Notes: a model not told the origin generated them from the sequence alone. A stretch of DNA of 64,000 nt from Paulinella micropora (GCA_009731375.1 BJOX01000310.1:403885-467884); one strand, 5' to 3'. Shown: positions 1 through 12,513, counted from the stretch's first letter. Program-made: numbers and translations.

Positions 1-79
1 TATACATACATACATATACATACATACATACATACATAGTGATTAAATAAATAAATAATTGAATAAATAAAGAAATAAG

Positions 80-122
<43 letters not shown>

Positions 123-211
123 ATAGATAAATAGATCAATAGATCAATAGATCAATAGATCAATAGATCAATAGATCAATAGATCAATAGATCAATAGAT
201 CAATAGATCAA

Positions 212-242
<31 letters not shown>

Positions 243-470
243 AATAAATAAAATAAATAAAATAAAATAAAATAAAATAATAAAATAAAATTAAAAAAGG
301 AAAATAAAAAGTAAAATAAATAAAATAAAATAAACTAAAATATTTTAAAAAAAAATTAAAAACCAAAAAGAAAAAGAAAAGAAAAAGAAAAAGAAAATGA
401 AAGGAAAGGAAAGAAAAGAAAAGAAAAGAAAAGAAAATTAAATTAAATTAATAAATTAATAAATTAAGGG
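1..470. repeat. AT-rich microsatellites
   Basis: Runs of ATAC/ACAT give way to (AAAT)n. An octamer array of AGATCAAT, about ten copies, lies near 133-212, followed by AAAT, AAAAT and GAAAA tracts. No coding signal is seen. Confidence 0.95.
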
Positions 471-820
471 GCCAACCGTGTTCAGAAATGTACCCGGCAT
501 GAAGGGGAAAACTGGCAAGAATTAGACAGGTTTCGCGGAAGCTTTGGTTATGGTCTTTCGTGAAATTCTGAGTTTGGGATGTGTCACAGGATGTCATTCA
601 ACGCCCTTTGGGTGGGTGGATAGAACACGACACAAGCTGTGCATACTGAGAGCAACCAGTGTGTGAGAATGCGTGAAGCGCACGTGCGCATGTTTTTTCT
701 GCTTACTCTGTCTGTGGATAAGTTGTCTATGACTTGATGATGTGAGAGCAAAGCACATCGTCACCGCAAATAGCGATGCCACATTTCATGGCTGCCTGTC
801 GTGAACACTGTTGCCCCCTT
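471..820. other. Unique spacer, no gene recognised
   Basis: This is the only non-repetitive stretch left of the phosphoglycerate kinase exons. I read the minus strand in all frames for the next PGK exon, which should code for the segment after the GGAK motif, and did not find it. The short open frames here have no recognisable content. Confidence 0.6.
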
Positions 821-1045
821 AACAAAGTACTAAATTACTAAATTACTAAATTACTAAATTACTAAATTACTAAATTACTAAATCAATAAATTAATAAATT
901 AATAAATCAAATAAAATACATAAATAAATAAATAAATAAATAAATAATAAATAAATTAATTAATTAATTAATTAATTAATTAATTAATTAATTAATGATA
1001 ATTAATTAATTAATTAATTAATAAATTAATTAATTAAATAAATAA

Positions 1046-1076
<31 letters not shown>

Positions 1077-1095
1077 CACAGATACATACATATAG
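821..1095. repeat. ACTAAATT octamer, AATT and TA/GA repeats
   Basis: An octamer array of ACTAAATT (about six copies, near 831-885) is followed by AAAT, then (TTAA)n at 953-1036, and short (TA)n and (GA)n tracts. Confidence 0.95.
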
Positions 1096-1416
1096 ACCTG
1101 CATGCAGACATGCAGAGATACAGACAAACATAGATACGCAGGCGGGTGCGGCTTGTTTAACGCTAATGACGAGAGAGAACGTGGACTTCTACCACCTAGC
1201 ATCTCTTTCTGTTCCCTCACCTGCCTATCTCTCTCACTTTGCCCTCCCTCTCTTCGTCCCTCTTTGACATTGTCGCTCCTTTCTTTCCTGCCCTCACTTT
1301 TTTCTTTCTTCCTTCTTTCTTCTGTCCTCCTGGTTGTTTGCTTTCTTGCGTTCTCACATTCCGCCTCTCTGGCAAGGCTGAGGGGCTGCGGAGGAGCAAG
1401 GCAGGGCAAGTGTGGC

Positions 1417-1975
1417 CTTGGCGCCGCCCAGGATGGCCACGAACGGGCGCTGTGGGTTCTCCATCACGCTGCTGAAGGCCTGCAGCTCCTGGGCCATAAG
1501 GAACCCTGCAGTCGCACACATACACCATGCGCGCCTCACCCAACACCACCAGCACAACACTCAGCAAGAGGCAGACAACATAATCTCATAACGAAAGCAA
1601 GATACATGACACAAAACGTACAAACCCACAAACCTGTATTCGGAGAAGAGACGAGAAGAGAGGAGAGGAGATAAACAACGAACAAACGAACAGAAAGAAT
1701 GAAGAAAGAAAGAAGAAAGAAAAAAGAAAGAAAGAAAGAAGGAAGGGAGGAAGGGAAGGAAGGAAGGAAGAAAGGAAGGAAAGAAAAAAGAAAGAAAGAA
1801 AGAAAGAAAGAAAGAAAAAGAAACAAAAAAGAAAGAAACAAAAAGATAAAGAAACAAAAAAGACAGAAAGAAAGAAAGAAAGAAAGAAAAGAAAAGAAAA
1901 GAAAAGAAAGAAAAGAAAGAAAGAAAAGAAAGAAAGAAAAGAAAGAAAGACAGAAAGACAGAAAGACAGAAAGAC

Positions 1976-2042
<67 letters not shown>

Positions 2043-2193
2043 AAAAGAACGAATGGAAAAGAACGAAAGGAAAAGAAAGAAAGGAAAAGAAAGAAAGGAA
2101 AAGAAAGAAAGGAAAAGGAAGAAAGGAAAAGGAAGAAAGAAAGGAAGAAAGAAGAAAGGAAGAAAGAAAGAAAGGAAGAAAGAAAGAAAGAAA

Positions 2194-2225
<32 letters not shown>

Positions 2226-2295
2226 ACAAGTAAGCAAGTAAGCAGGTAAGAAAGAAAGAAAGAAAACAAGTAAGCAAGTAAGCAGGTAAGAAAAA

Positions 2296-2327
<32 letters not shown>

Positions 2328-2373
2328 AAAGAAAGAAAGAAAGAAACAAGTAAGCAGGTAAGAAAGAAAGAAA

Positions 2374-2472
<99 letters not shown>

Positions 2473-4221
2473 TCGATGAGAAGCAGATAAGGAATGGTAA
2501 AATTGGTCCATGTGAGCAGCAGAGGCGACAAGAGGGCACCAGGGCAAATTTGAAATGCAAGGTGTTCTTAGGAGATCTCAGCAGTGGAGCAAGCGCGAAA
2601 GCGTGAGGAAAAGGGCAGCAGTGAAGCTCAAGAGACCGGCGGCCCGGATATCGGACTTGATGCCCACCATGGAGCTGTCTGGTCGGTGCGCCGTGCCTGC
2701 CATCCAAAACAGTGCGGGAAATACAGACATACATACATCGTGCCTGCGAACCAACAACCCTTGTGGGAAATATTGGCATGGTTGATATCATGCGCTTGAT
2801 AGGGCTAGCGAAGGTGTCCTTGCCATAGACAACATACTCATAGGTTGCTCGTCATTGGCACAGATGCTATGATTCTTGCTTGCCATGCGTGGCTGGTGTT
2901 GACGCGATGGCTATGTCTGACTGGCGAAGAGGGTGGTGATTGAACGGTTGCGCTATGGGGGCAGCGACGGCAGGGCGGGGACCGAAGGCGTCGTTGACAT
3001 AAATGTCGCCCAGCTGAGAAAGCTCCGCGCGGAACTTCTGCACCGCTTCTTTGGACGCCTTGACCTTCTTGCCGGACTTGTCCTTGCCTGCCCATCGCGG
3101 AGCAGAGAGGAGACATGTGTATCTGTCAGTCTGACTGCACGCTAAGTAGATTTGATGTGTACCCTTGCCCTGCTCCTCGATGTGGAAGCGAAGGTTTTCC
3201 AACAGGATGACGGTGCCCTTGGCGGGTGCTCTGTTGACACACCAATCCAGAGAGTCGATACACCAATCCAGAGAGTCGATACAAACGGCAATCAGCACAT
3301 ACGTACGTGCAAGTTTCGATATATACAGAAATATATGCAGTTCGTGAATTCCATGATCAAGTACATATGTTGCATGTGTTACATAAGTACGCAGAAATCT
3401 AACATGTATGAACACTTGATATATACATGTACCCACACACCCACATACGAAGTATGCCATCAGATCCTTCTCTCTTTCTCTCGTTGTATGTATATGAAAA
3501 ACCCCTCTCCCTCCCCCTGCCACCCTGCAAAAGTCGAATCAGGCGGGAAAATCCCGAATGTTCTTACATTTCCAAGTCCACAACATGGAAAAATCATATG
3601 CTGCCTAAATAAATCTCCGCAAGGTCCTATTGGACTTTTTAACGCAATTCTTTTTAAGGGGGAAAATAGAAATTTTAATATTTTTCCCCGTTTTTTTTTT
3701 CATCAGGCTGGCTACCCCCCCCCCCCCCCCCNNNNNNNNNNCCCTAACTTGAATTGAGGAGGGTGGTGCATATACGTATGTAACGCATGGTAATGTCGTT
3801 TACGGTGAGTGGCATCAGAATGCATGTAAATAAATACCTGTAAGTAGAAATGTATGAGGCACGTTCCCATGCACAAAGGTCATTGTATATGTGTATGGGA
3901 ACTTAGCTTTACATGCACAAATATGTTTATGTACATATATGGATTACATACAAATATTATATTATAGATATGCGTGTGTATTGCAAGGACTTGCAGGCGG
4001 CCTGCACTTCCGGGCCGACGCAGTCAGGCAGAAACTTAACGGGGCGACTATAAACAGACAAGAATCAAAAGATAAGAATGTTGTTAGGCAGCAAAAGGAT
4101 CGGAGAAAAGGTGGATCGATGAAAAGATAGATGGACGGACGGACGGATGGATGGATGGGTGGATGGACAGTATAGCTATCTGCCTGTGTGTCTGTGTCGG
4201 GCCAGGCAGCGCGCGCGCGCG

Positions 4222-4285
<64 letters not shown>

Positions 4286-4819
4286 GAAGAGGAAGAGAAA
4301 GAGAAAAAGCAAGAGAGAGAGAAAGAGAAAGAAAGAGAGAGAGGGGGGGGGGGGGGGGGGGGGGGGGGGAGGGGGAGAGAAANNNNNNNNNNNNNNNNNN
4401 NNNNNNNNNNNNNNNNNNNNNNNNNNNNNNNNNNNNNNNNNNNNNNNNNNNNNNNNNNNNNNNNNNNNNNNNNNNNNNNNNNNNNNNNNNNNNNNNNNNN
4501 NNNNNNNNNNNNNNNNNNNNNNNNNNNNNNNNNNNNNNNNNNNNNNNNNNNNNNNNNNNNNNNNNNNNNNNNNNNNNNNNNNNNNNNNNNNNNNNNNNNN
4601 NNNNNNNNNNNNNNNNNNNNNNNNNNNNNNGGGGGGGGGGGGGGGGGGGGGGGGGGGAGGGAGAGAGAGTGAGAGAATGAGACTTATTCACTTATTCACT
4701 TATTTATTTATTTATTTATTTGTTTCTTTATTTCTTTATTTCTTTATTTTTTTCATTTTATTTCTTCATTTATTTCTTCATTTATTTATTTATTCATTTA
4801 CTTATTAGTTCTTATTTCT

Positions 4820-4855
<36 letters not shown>

Positions 4856-5127
4856 GGATTGACAAGGGGAGCGGCTGACCCGAGCAGCTTTTCCACAGTG
4901 GGCACGATGTGCTTCAAGCTGGCTTTCTGCACCGCCCAGCAGCAGACATACAGACACCCATCTTCACATAGGGGAACGTGTCTACATCTATATCTTGGCA
5001 TGTATGTACGCATGTATGACACATATACAGGTACGTAGGTACGTATAATGTATGTGCGTACGTACATGCATGCATGTATGCATATGCTTGCATGCATACA
5101 TACATACATACATACATACATACATAC

Positions 5128-5178
<51 letters not shown>

Positions 5179-5193
5179 CATACATACATACAT

Positions 5194-5242
<49 letters not shown>

Positions 5243-6992
5243 CATACATACATACATACATACATACATACATACAGACATACATACATACATACATACA
5301 TACATACATTTTGTAGCCTCTCTAGTATACTACATACCGCCAAACACTCCCTTACACCATACTTCCATCTTTTTCCCAAACACAGTGCCAGCTTTCACCA
5401 CTTTTCACGTTCCTTTCCCGTTCCCAACAAAAGGTAAACCAAATCGTTCCGGACAAAAGGTTTTCACTGACTCACGTGTTTCTGCCTTGCCCCCTTCTTG
5501 CTTGCCTCCACAACCCAACGTATGCTGGTCCTTAGAATTCTCAGCCTTTCTGTTGCCTTCCTGCCCATACAAGTTTCCATACTTCACCACATCTTTCTTT
5601 TTCCTATCACACTACCTACGCTACCTTTTCCCCCCAATTTTCTATCTCCTACACGTCATTTTCTCAAACTTTTGTATTCCACAACTCTTACATACCCCAC
5701 AACCCATACTGGCTTGCTTGCTTGCTGGCTTGCTTGCTGGCTTGCTGGCTTGCTTGCTGGCTTGCTTGCTTGCTTGCTGATTTATTTTATTTATTCTATT
5801 TATTTTATTTATTTATTTATTTATTTGTTTATTTATTTCACATGTTCCTCTAGATTTTGCAACCATGGGGTGGCTGTATTGTCTGATGTGTGCTTTATGG
5901 TTCCACTTTCGGTTCCCGGTGTTCTATCGTACGCATCCATTTGACAATATGGTCATTACCATATGAAAGGTCTGCCTACCTCTTGCCCATCACTTCTGTT
6001 CTTATGCTTCTCCCCCTCATATTCCTTTGCCCTTACAAATATATCCCTCTTACATATCCTTACCCTCATCTATTCCATCTAAATCTCGGAAATCCACGCG
6101 CAAATTTCACGCCTTGTTCCAAAATACAGGTATTTCATATGCTACATATCAGCACAACTTGTGAAAGCGTCAGCTGTGCGTGTTGTTCTCGTAGAGGGCG
6201 GGAGGACTATGCGAGTCACTCCATCTTAAAACTTACATACATACATACATTACATACATACATAGATACTACATACATGCATACATACATACTTGCATAC
6301 ATACAACATACATGCATACATACATACATACATACATACATACATACATACATGCATGCACATGCATACATGCATGCATACATACATACATATATACATA
6401 CATACGTACGTACATACGTACATACGTACATATATACATACATAAATACATACATACATACATACATACATACATACATACATACATACATACATACATA
6501 CATACATCCGTACAAAACCCGCTTACTTCTTAAAGTTTTGTTCGATTGCATTGTTTAAAAGTATTAGCCATGGTGATGAATGAATACAATGTAATGGAAT
6601 ATGATGCAATAAAGTATCAACCCATTTATGGATATGGATGTATGTACATATGTATCGTATCGATGAGCTTGTATGTATGCATGATGGGTAGGTAGGTAGG
6701 TAGGTAGGTAGGTAGGTAGGTAGGGGAATGACTAGACCTGAACCACCTGTCCGTCGGGGCGGCCCATGTGGCTCATTAGCACAACACTTTGCGCACCTAC
6801 AGACAGCATGCCCAACCTGTTTACCATGTGGCTCATTAGCACAACACTTTGCGCACCTACAGGCAGCATGTCCACCACCTGTCTACCTCTCTGCTTTTAT
6901 AGACAAGGGATTCACTTACGTACGTGCATATATAAATATATATATATATATAATATATATATGTATATATATATACATATATATATATTTAC

Positions 6993-7024
<32 letters not shown>

Positions 7025-9162
7025 TTATGTATGTATGTATGTACGTATGTATGTACGTATATGTATGTATATGTATGTATATGTATGTACATGTATGAAT
7101 GTATGAATGTATGTTTGTATGTTTGTACGTACGTACTTGTACGTACGTACGTACGTACGTACGTACGTGCGTACCTACGTACCTACGTACCTACCGTACG
7201 TACGTACCTACGTACGTAAGTACGTACGTACGTACCTACGTACGTACCTACGTACGTACCTACGCACCTACGTACATACATACGTACATACATACATACA
7301 TACATACAAACATACATACATACATACATACATACATACGTACATACGTACGTACACGTACGTACGTACGTAACGTAACGTAACGTAACGTAACGTAACC
7401 GTAACGTTACGTAACGTTACGTAACGTGACGTAACGTTACGACGTAACGTTACGTATACGTTACGTCGTTTTCGTAACGTGACGTAACGTGACGTAACGT
7501 TACGTAACGCTACGTAACGCTACGTAACGTAACGTAACGTAACGTAACGTCGTAACGTTACGTAACGTTAACTTTACGTAACGTTACGTAACGTTACGTT
7601 ACGACGTAACGTAACGTAACGTAACGTAACGTAACTTACGTTACGTACGTGCGTATGTATGTATGTATGTATGTATGTATGTATGTATGTATGTATGTAT
7701 GAATGTATGTATGTATGTATGTATGTATGTATGTGTGTGTATATATGTGCATGTATGTATGTATATGAATGTATGCATCGTCTGCCTGTCTGTCTGTCTG
7801 TCTGTCTGTATATATGTATGTATGTATGTGCGTATGCATGTATGTATGTAGGTAGGTAGGTAGGTAGGTAGGTAGGTAGGTAGGTAGGTATGTAGGTAGG
7901 TAGGTAGGTATGCAGGAAGGTATGTAGGTAGGTAGGTAGGTAGGTAGGTAGGTAGGTAGGTAGGTAGGTAGGTAGGATGTGTGTATGTATACATGTACTT
8001 ATGTGAGTACGTATGTCTGTATGTATGTATGTATGTATGTATGTATGTATGTATGTATGTATGCATGCATGCATGAAAGCGGGCGTGTAAACAGTGTGCC
8101 AGTGCGTTCTGTCGGGTTGCGGTGGCACCTTTGTCCAGCAGATATTTGATGGTGGGCACCGCACTTTTGATGCGCAACGGGTCCTTCACCTGCCCCATAT
8201 GCACAACGGATCAACACCACCACAACTTCGGTTCGTACCCCAATTTCCCCTCTTCATCCCCGTCCCTGCCCACTGTTCGCTCCCCTTTTCTCTTCCAATT
8301 TCACACACAGATGAAGAAATGCAAATGAAAGTATAATTTGTTCAGAATGCATGTTGAATATTCCCTCACCCTCTCCTCCTCAGCTACGATGTCTGTCAGG
8401 CACGCGGAAAACAGCAATTATTTCCACTTCTAGCAGAAGATTCGTACAACTCAGCTGCAAAGCTTCAGAATCTGAAGTTTTCTGTCTCGCAAGGCCTACT
8501 TGCACGGTGCTGGCGATCTCTACCATGCAGGCTTGAATTTCTTGTGATTTTCTGGGTGCCGGGACTGATATATCCGAATTCCAGGATGATAGGGATGTGC
8601 GAAGTATGCGAATCACGTTTTTCCAGTGTGACAAGAAGGGGAGTTTGCAAGTAACGAAATATATCTATACGCACATATGTACACATACGTACGTACAATT
8701 TTTCCAAGGTGACTGTGGGAGGGGGCAGAAAAATGGTACATAATATGTAATAGTATGTATCATAACCATGGATGGATGGGAGTGTGGGCTGTACCTTTCC
8801 ATCCTTCATAGGAACGTTGAAGTCCACCCTGCACACAACAGCCAGCTTGGTATGCCTTCGTGTGCGTGTGTATGCGTGTGTGCTGGTGGGGATCGCAGAG
8901 TTCATCGATGTTGCTGTTGCTGTTCTGGTGGTTCTGCTTGGACTGTGCGAGCGTGCACTGATCGTGCTTGCTCTTGCTGGCGCGCCTCTTCAATTATTTC
9001 CCTTGCTATTGCTGTTTGACCGCTTGGACTTTTCAGTGTGCGTAAGCATGGGTTGGAAATGAACGAGGGAACATCTTGCAAAAAGACGAAAGCCGTTTAC
9101 CGCACCAAGCACCGCTTGCCTTCTACCGCAACACCATCAATCGACAACTTGCTGGAAAGCAT
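1417..9162 (-). CDS. PGK: Phosphoglycerate kinase, N-terminal half (10 exons, 3' part off window)
   Basis: Cytosolic-type glycolytic enzyme that transfers phosphate between 1,3-bisphosphoglycerate and ADP. Exons: 9162-9101, 8828-8795, 8189-8129, 6796-6747, 4926-4880, 4047-3991, 3230-3163, 3087-2983, 2696-2637, 1505-1417. All internal junctions are GT..AG and every phase agrees, giving 211 codons. Landmarks in order: [10 protein letters not shown] start without transit peptide; [94 protein letters not shown]. The last motif ends the N-terminal domain at its usual place; the nucleotide-binding domain is outside the window. Introns of 75 to 1820 bp are mostly microsatellite. Two oddities: a 60-bp tandem duplication over the start of exon 4, and PD in place of the usual AH after GTAHR. 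The donor of exon 10 is not a clear GT (AAG followed by GCCACA). Confidence 0.95.
1699..2473 (+). repeat. (GAAA)n/(GGAA)n compound microsatellite in PGK intron 9
   Basis: Purine-only strand made of GAAA, GGAA, GAAAA and GACA units, broken by two copies of an AAGTAAGCAAGTAAGCAGGT segment near 2227-2290 and a third, partial one near 2345. It lies wholly inside intron 9 (1506-2636) of the phosphoglycerate kinase gene. Long open frames over it are repeat artefacts. Confidence 0.95.
3714..3741. other. Poly(C) run and 10-base assembly gap
   Basis: About 18 C residues run straight into ten N. This lies in PGK intron 6 (3231-3990), so the gap does not touch coding sequence. Confidence 0.9.
4136..4680 (+). 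repeat. GC/GA/poly(G) repeats with 248-base gap in PGK intron 5
   Basis: GGAC/GGAT units are followed by (GC)n at 4210-4238, (GA)n, and a G run of about 27 that meets a gap at 4383-4630. A second G run follows the gap. All of it lies in PGK intron 5 (4048-4879). Confidence 0.95.
4681..4856 (+). repeat. (TTAT)n and (CTTT)n microsatellites
   Basis: TTAT/TTCT units are followed by (CTTT)n ending about 25 bases from the donor of PGK exon 5. Confidence 0.9.
5094..5308 (+). repeat. (ACAT)n/(AC)n/(TA)n microsatellites in PGK intron 4
   Basis: Two modules of (ACAT)n, (AC)n and (TA)n occur in the same order, followed by a third ACAT tract. Confidence 0.95.
5309..6232. other. PGK intron 4 middle part, pyrimidine-rich, with CTTG/CTGG repeats
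   Basis: Mostly T/C-rich unique sequence. A CTTG/CTGG array lies at about 5709-5780 and TTTA repeats at 5782-5838. No exon is needed here: exons 4 and 5 join in phase across it. Confidence 0.7.
6233..6506 (+). repeat. (ACAT)n microsatellite
   Basis: ACAT units with ACGT, GCAT and ACAA variants, inside PGK intron 4. Confidence 0.95.
6689..6724 (+). repeat. (TAGG)n microsatellite
   Basis: About nine TAGG units, ending 23 bases beyond the donor of PGK exon 4 (minus strand). Confidence 0.95.
6764..6871 (-). repeat. 60-bp tandem duplication across the PGK exon 4 acceptor
   Basis: Positions 6764-6811 match 6824-6871 with two visible mismatches; the period is exactly 60. Each copy contains the same acceptor (CTGTAG) and the exon start coding for SVVLMSHM. 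On the minus strand the stretch between copies stays open and in frame. Using the upstream acceptor would therefore add 20 residues; using the downstream one gives the standard protein. The upstream copy also has a donor-like GTAAAC just after its ATG codon. Confidence 0.9.
6918..7362 (+). repeat. TA, ATGT, TACG and TACC repeats in PGK intron 3
   Basis: (TA)n, then (ATGT)n, then CpG-bearing (TACG)n mixed with TACC, then ACAT and TACG again. Confidence 0.95.
7363..7648. repeat. Self-complementary CGTAA/TTACG pentanucleotide block
   Basis: Units of CGTAA alternate with TTACG many times, so the block repeatedly forms short palindromes such as ACGTAACGTTACGT. Each unit carries one CpG. Confidence 0.95.
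7655..8075 (+). repeat. (ATGT)n, (GTCT)n and (TAGG)n microsatellites
   Basis: ATGT units, GTCT at about 7790-7810, TAGG at 7850-7975, then ATGT again. The block ends about 55 bases before the donor of PGK exon 3. Confidence 0.95.
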
Positions 9163-9243
9163 TTCGCCTGTCCAACATCGATTGCACATACAACGAATAA
9201 TAATTATAACCCTGACCCTAACGCTAACCCATAACATCGATAA

Positions 9244-9339
9244 AATATATATATATATATGTATACAAAGAAACAAATAAATAAATAAATAAATAAATAA
9301 ATAAATAGCAAGCAAGAAAACAAACAAACACACAACAAA

Positions 9340-9394
<55 letters not shown>

Positions 9395-9423
9395 ATACAT
9401 ACATACATACATACATAAATACA

Positions 9424-9486
<63 letters not shown>

Positions 9487-9511
9487 ATGAGCAAGTAAGT
9501 AAGTAAGTAAG

Positions 9512-9554
<43 letters not shown>

Positions 9555-9615
9555 ATATGAATAAATAAATATGAATAAATAAATATGAATAAATAAATAA
9601 ATAAATAAATAAATA

Positions 9616-9674
<59 letters not shown>

Positions 9675-9745
9675 AAATAGTAAATAAATAAAAATAGTAA
9701 ATAAATAAATGAATAAATAAATAAATAAATAAGTAAATAAGTAAG

Positions 9746-9816
<71 letters not shown>

Positions 9817-9825
9817 ATGAAAAAG

Positions 9826-9862
<37 letters not shown>
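9244..9862 (+). repeat. (AAAT)n array upstream of PGK
   Basis: A short (TA)n is followed by about 600 bases of AAAT with TAAG, ACAT and AATATG variants. It begins about 80 bases upstream of the PGK start codon, so the promoter must be short or lie inside repeat. Confidence 0.95.
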
Positions 9863-9864
<2 letters not shown>

Positions 9865-9893
9865 AGAAAGAAAGAAAGGAAGGAAGGAAGGAA

Positions 9894-9931
<38 letters not shown>

Positions 9932-9943
9932 AAAGAAAGAAAG

Positions 9944-9944
<1 letters not shown>
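9863..9944 (+). repeat. (GAAA)n/(GGAA)n tract
   Basis: Purine tract between the AAAT array and the CT block. Confidence 0.95.
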
Positions 9945-10001
<57 letters not shown>

Positions 10002-10253
10002 CTCCCTTCCCCCCCCCCCCTCTCTCTCTCTCTTTTCTCTCTCTCTCTCAATTTCTCTCGATCTTTCTTCTCTCTATTTCCTCTTTCTCTCTCTATATAT
10101 ATATACATATATATATAAATATATATATCTATATATATATATGTATATATGTATATATATATAATTAAAAACATATACTCTATACATATTATTAAAAACA
10201 TATATACTCTCTCTCTCTCTCTTCCTCTCTCTCTCTCTCTTCCTCTCCCTCTC

Positions 10254-10284
<31 letters not shown>

Positions 10285-10490
10285 CTCTCTCTCTTTCTCT
10301 TTCTCTTTCCCTCTCTCTCTCTCTTTCTTTCTCTTCCTCTGTCTCTCGATCTCTCTCTCTATTTCTTCTTTCTCTCTCTCTCTCTCTCTCTCTCTTCCTC
10401 TTTCTCTCTCTCTCTCTCGATCTCTCTCTTTCTTTCTCTTCCTCTTTCTCTCGATGTCTCGATCTCTCTCTCTCTCTCTCTCTTTCTCTC

Positions 10491-10528
<38 letters not shown>

Positions 10529-10556
10529 CCTCTTTCTCTCTCTCTCTATCTATCTA

Positions 10557-10617
<61 letters not shown>

Positions 10618-10634
10618 TTCTTTCCCTCTCTCTA

Positions 10635-10669
<35 letters not shown>

Positions 10670-10882
10670 CTCTTCCTCTTTCTCTCGATCTCTCTCTTTC
10701 TCTCTCTCTCTTTCTTTCTTTCTCTTCCTCTTTCTCTCGATCTCTCTCTCTCTCTCTCTCACTCACTCACTCGCTCGCTCTCTCTCTCTCACTCTCTCTC
10801 TCTCTCTTTCTCTCTTTCTTTCTCTTTCTCTTTCTCTCTCTCTCTCTTTCTTTCTTTCTCTTTCTCTTTCTCTCGATCTCTC

Positions 10883-10913
<31 letters not shown>

Positions 10914-10982
10914 TTCTTTCTTTCCTCTTCCTCTTTCTCTCGATCTCTCTCTCTCTCTCTTCTCTTTCTCTCTCTCTCTCTA

Positions 10983-11015
<33 letters not shown>

Positions 11016-11049
11016 ATTCCTCTTTCTCTCTCCCTCTCTCTCTCTCTCT

Positions 11050-11088
<39 letters not shown>

Positions 11089-11142
11089 CTCTCTCTCTCT
11101 CACTCACTCTCTCTCTCTCTCTCCTCTCTCTCNNNNNNNNNN
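9945..11142 (+). repeat. (CT)n/(CTTT)n block ending in a 10-base gap
   Basis: More than 1 kb of CT with CTTT, CTCGAT and CTAT variants, and TA tracts near 10093-10165 and 10575-10615. The gap is 11133-11142. A segment near 10163-10200 recurs near 11386-11430 before a second CT block. Confidence 0.95.
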
Positions 11143-11424
11143 AATACCTTCATACATGTTCTTTCATCACACATAAGGGTTATGGGGGTGGGGAGGAGCA
11201 TGCAGCAGCACGTTGGGACGCTGAAAAACTAAACCCCTGACTTCCTTCTTTCGAACGGTTACTCACAGATACCGTTTGGAATAAGCCCCATACGCACCCC
11301 TTAAACCAGAAATGGGTCATATGGAGACAAAGTACTCCTGGCTACCTAGCTGGTGTTACATATTCTACCCTGTATTCATAATACATATTATTAAAGACAT
11401 ATACTCTATATACTATTAAAAACA
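11143..11424. other. Unique spacer between two CT blocks
   Basis: About 280 bases without a convincing open frame. Its right end repeats the sequence that precedes the first CT block. Confidence 0.7.
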
Positions 11425-11517
11425 TATACAATTTCTCTCTCTCTCTCTCTCTCTCAATCTCTCTCTCTCTCTCTCTCCTCTCAATCTCTCTCTCTCTCTC
11501 TCTCCTCTCAATCTCTT

Positions 11518-11555
<38 letters not shown>

Positions 11556-11660
11556 TCTCTCTCTCGCTCGCTCTCGATCTCTCTCTCTCTCTCGATCTCT
11601 CTCTCTCTCTCTTTCTTTCTCTTCCACTTTCTCTCGATCTCTCTCTCTCTCTTTCTCTTC

Positions 11661-11714
<54 letters not shown>

Positions 11715-11790
11715 CTCTTCCTCTTTCTCTCGATCTCTCTCTTTCTTTCTCTTCCTCCTCTCGATCTCTCTCTCTCTCTCTCACGACTTC
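11425..11790 (+). repeat. Second (CT)n block
   Basis: CT with CTCGAT, CTTT and TCCTC variants, the same style as 9945-11132. Confidence 0.95.
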
Positions 11791-12385
11791 CCCCGAAGCG
11801 ACCTCACCTATTCGATAATAACGTTGCAAGCGACATCCTTACTACAGTCGAAAAACGCCCCTACCCTGACTCACCTTTCCTCTCCTCTCAAACATGAACG
11901 CTCCCACCTCAAAGCTTTCCACTCCAACTTCACGATCACATACTGCGATAAAGTCCCCAACAACTACACTTTCTTCTGCACCAAACAATACATCCTAGAC
12001 ATCTCAGAACTCAAAGTCGGCCCCACTCTTTATCCATCTCTAGTTTCTCAACGTCTTCCCTCCTGTTTATCTCTCCCTCAAATTCTGCAACTCCTCTTCT
12101 CTTTCCCTTTCCCTCTCCGTTTCGCCACCCTCGACACTCCTGTCTTCCTACCCAACTCTCCCATCGGCATCTACCCTCCTGAACTGAAATGTCTTTGCAC
12201 GTGACCTTCTCCTGGCTCTGCGAGGCTAAAGACAGGCCGGCCCGAAGCAAAACAAAAGGGATCCCTTTCAGACCCGCAAAAGCCGTCCAAAAAAGGACCG
12301 AACTGAAAGAAAATGGTTGACCGGTCTAGACGGATACCTACCATATTGTTGAGGAGATTTAGAATCGCTTTCAAAGAGAACTACT
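11791..12385 (+). other. Unique segment with a possible decayed open frame (11824-12204)
   Basis: A 126-residue plus-strand frame opens at 11824. The part around YCDKVPNNYTFFC has a real-protein look and faintly recalls a reverse-transcriptase segment, while the C-terminal half is biased by pyrimidine-rich sequence. No catalytic motif is present. I treat it as a possible retroelement remnant, not a gene. Confidence 0.25.
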
Positions 12386-12453
12386 CTATCTATCTATATC
12401 TATCTATCTATCTATCTATATATATATATATATCTATCTATCTATCTATCTTA

Positions 12454-12513
<60 letters not shown>

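Noticed and set aside
471-800. Possible next PGK exon
   Set aside because: None of the minus-strand frames matches the segment that follows GGAK in phosphoglycerate kinases.
1536-2791. Long Ser/Leu/Phe-rich frames on the minus strand
   Set aside because: They translate the GAAA microsatellite. The real coding here is PGK exon 9 and exon 10 on either side.
9209-9230. Telomere-like CCCTGACCCTAACGCTAACCC
   Set aside because: Only about three imperfect units; too short to call an interstitial telomere.
9224-11240. Frames of 240-360 residues rich in Leu/Ile/Tyr or Ser/Leu
   Set aside because: Products of AAAT and CT arrays with no sequence beyond the repeat.
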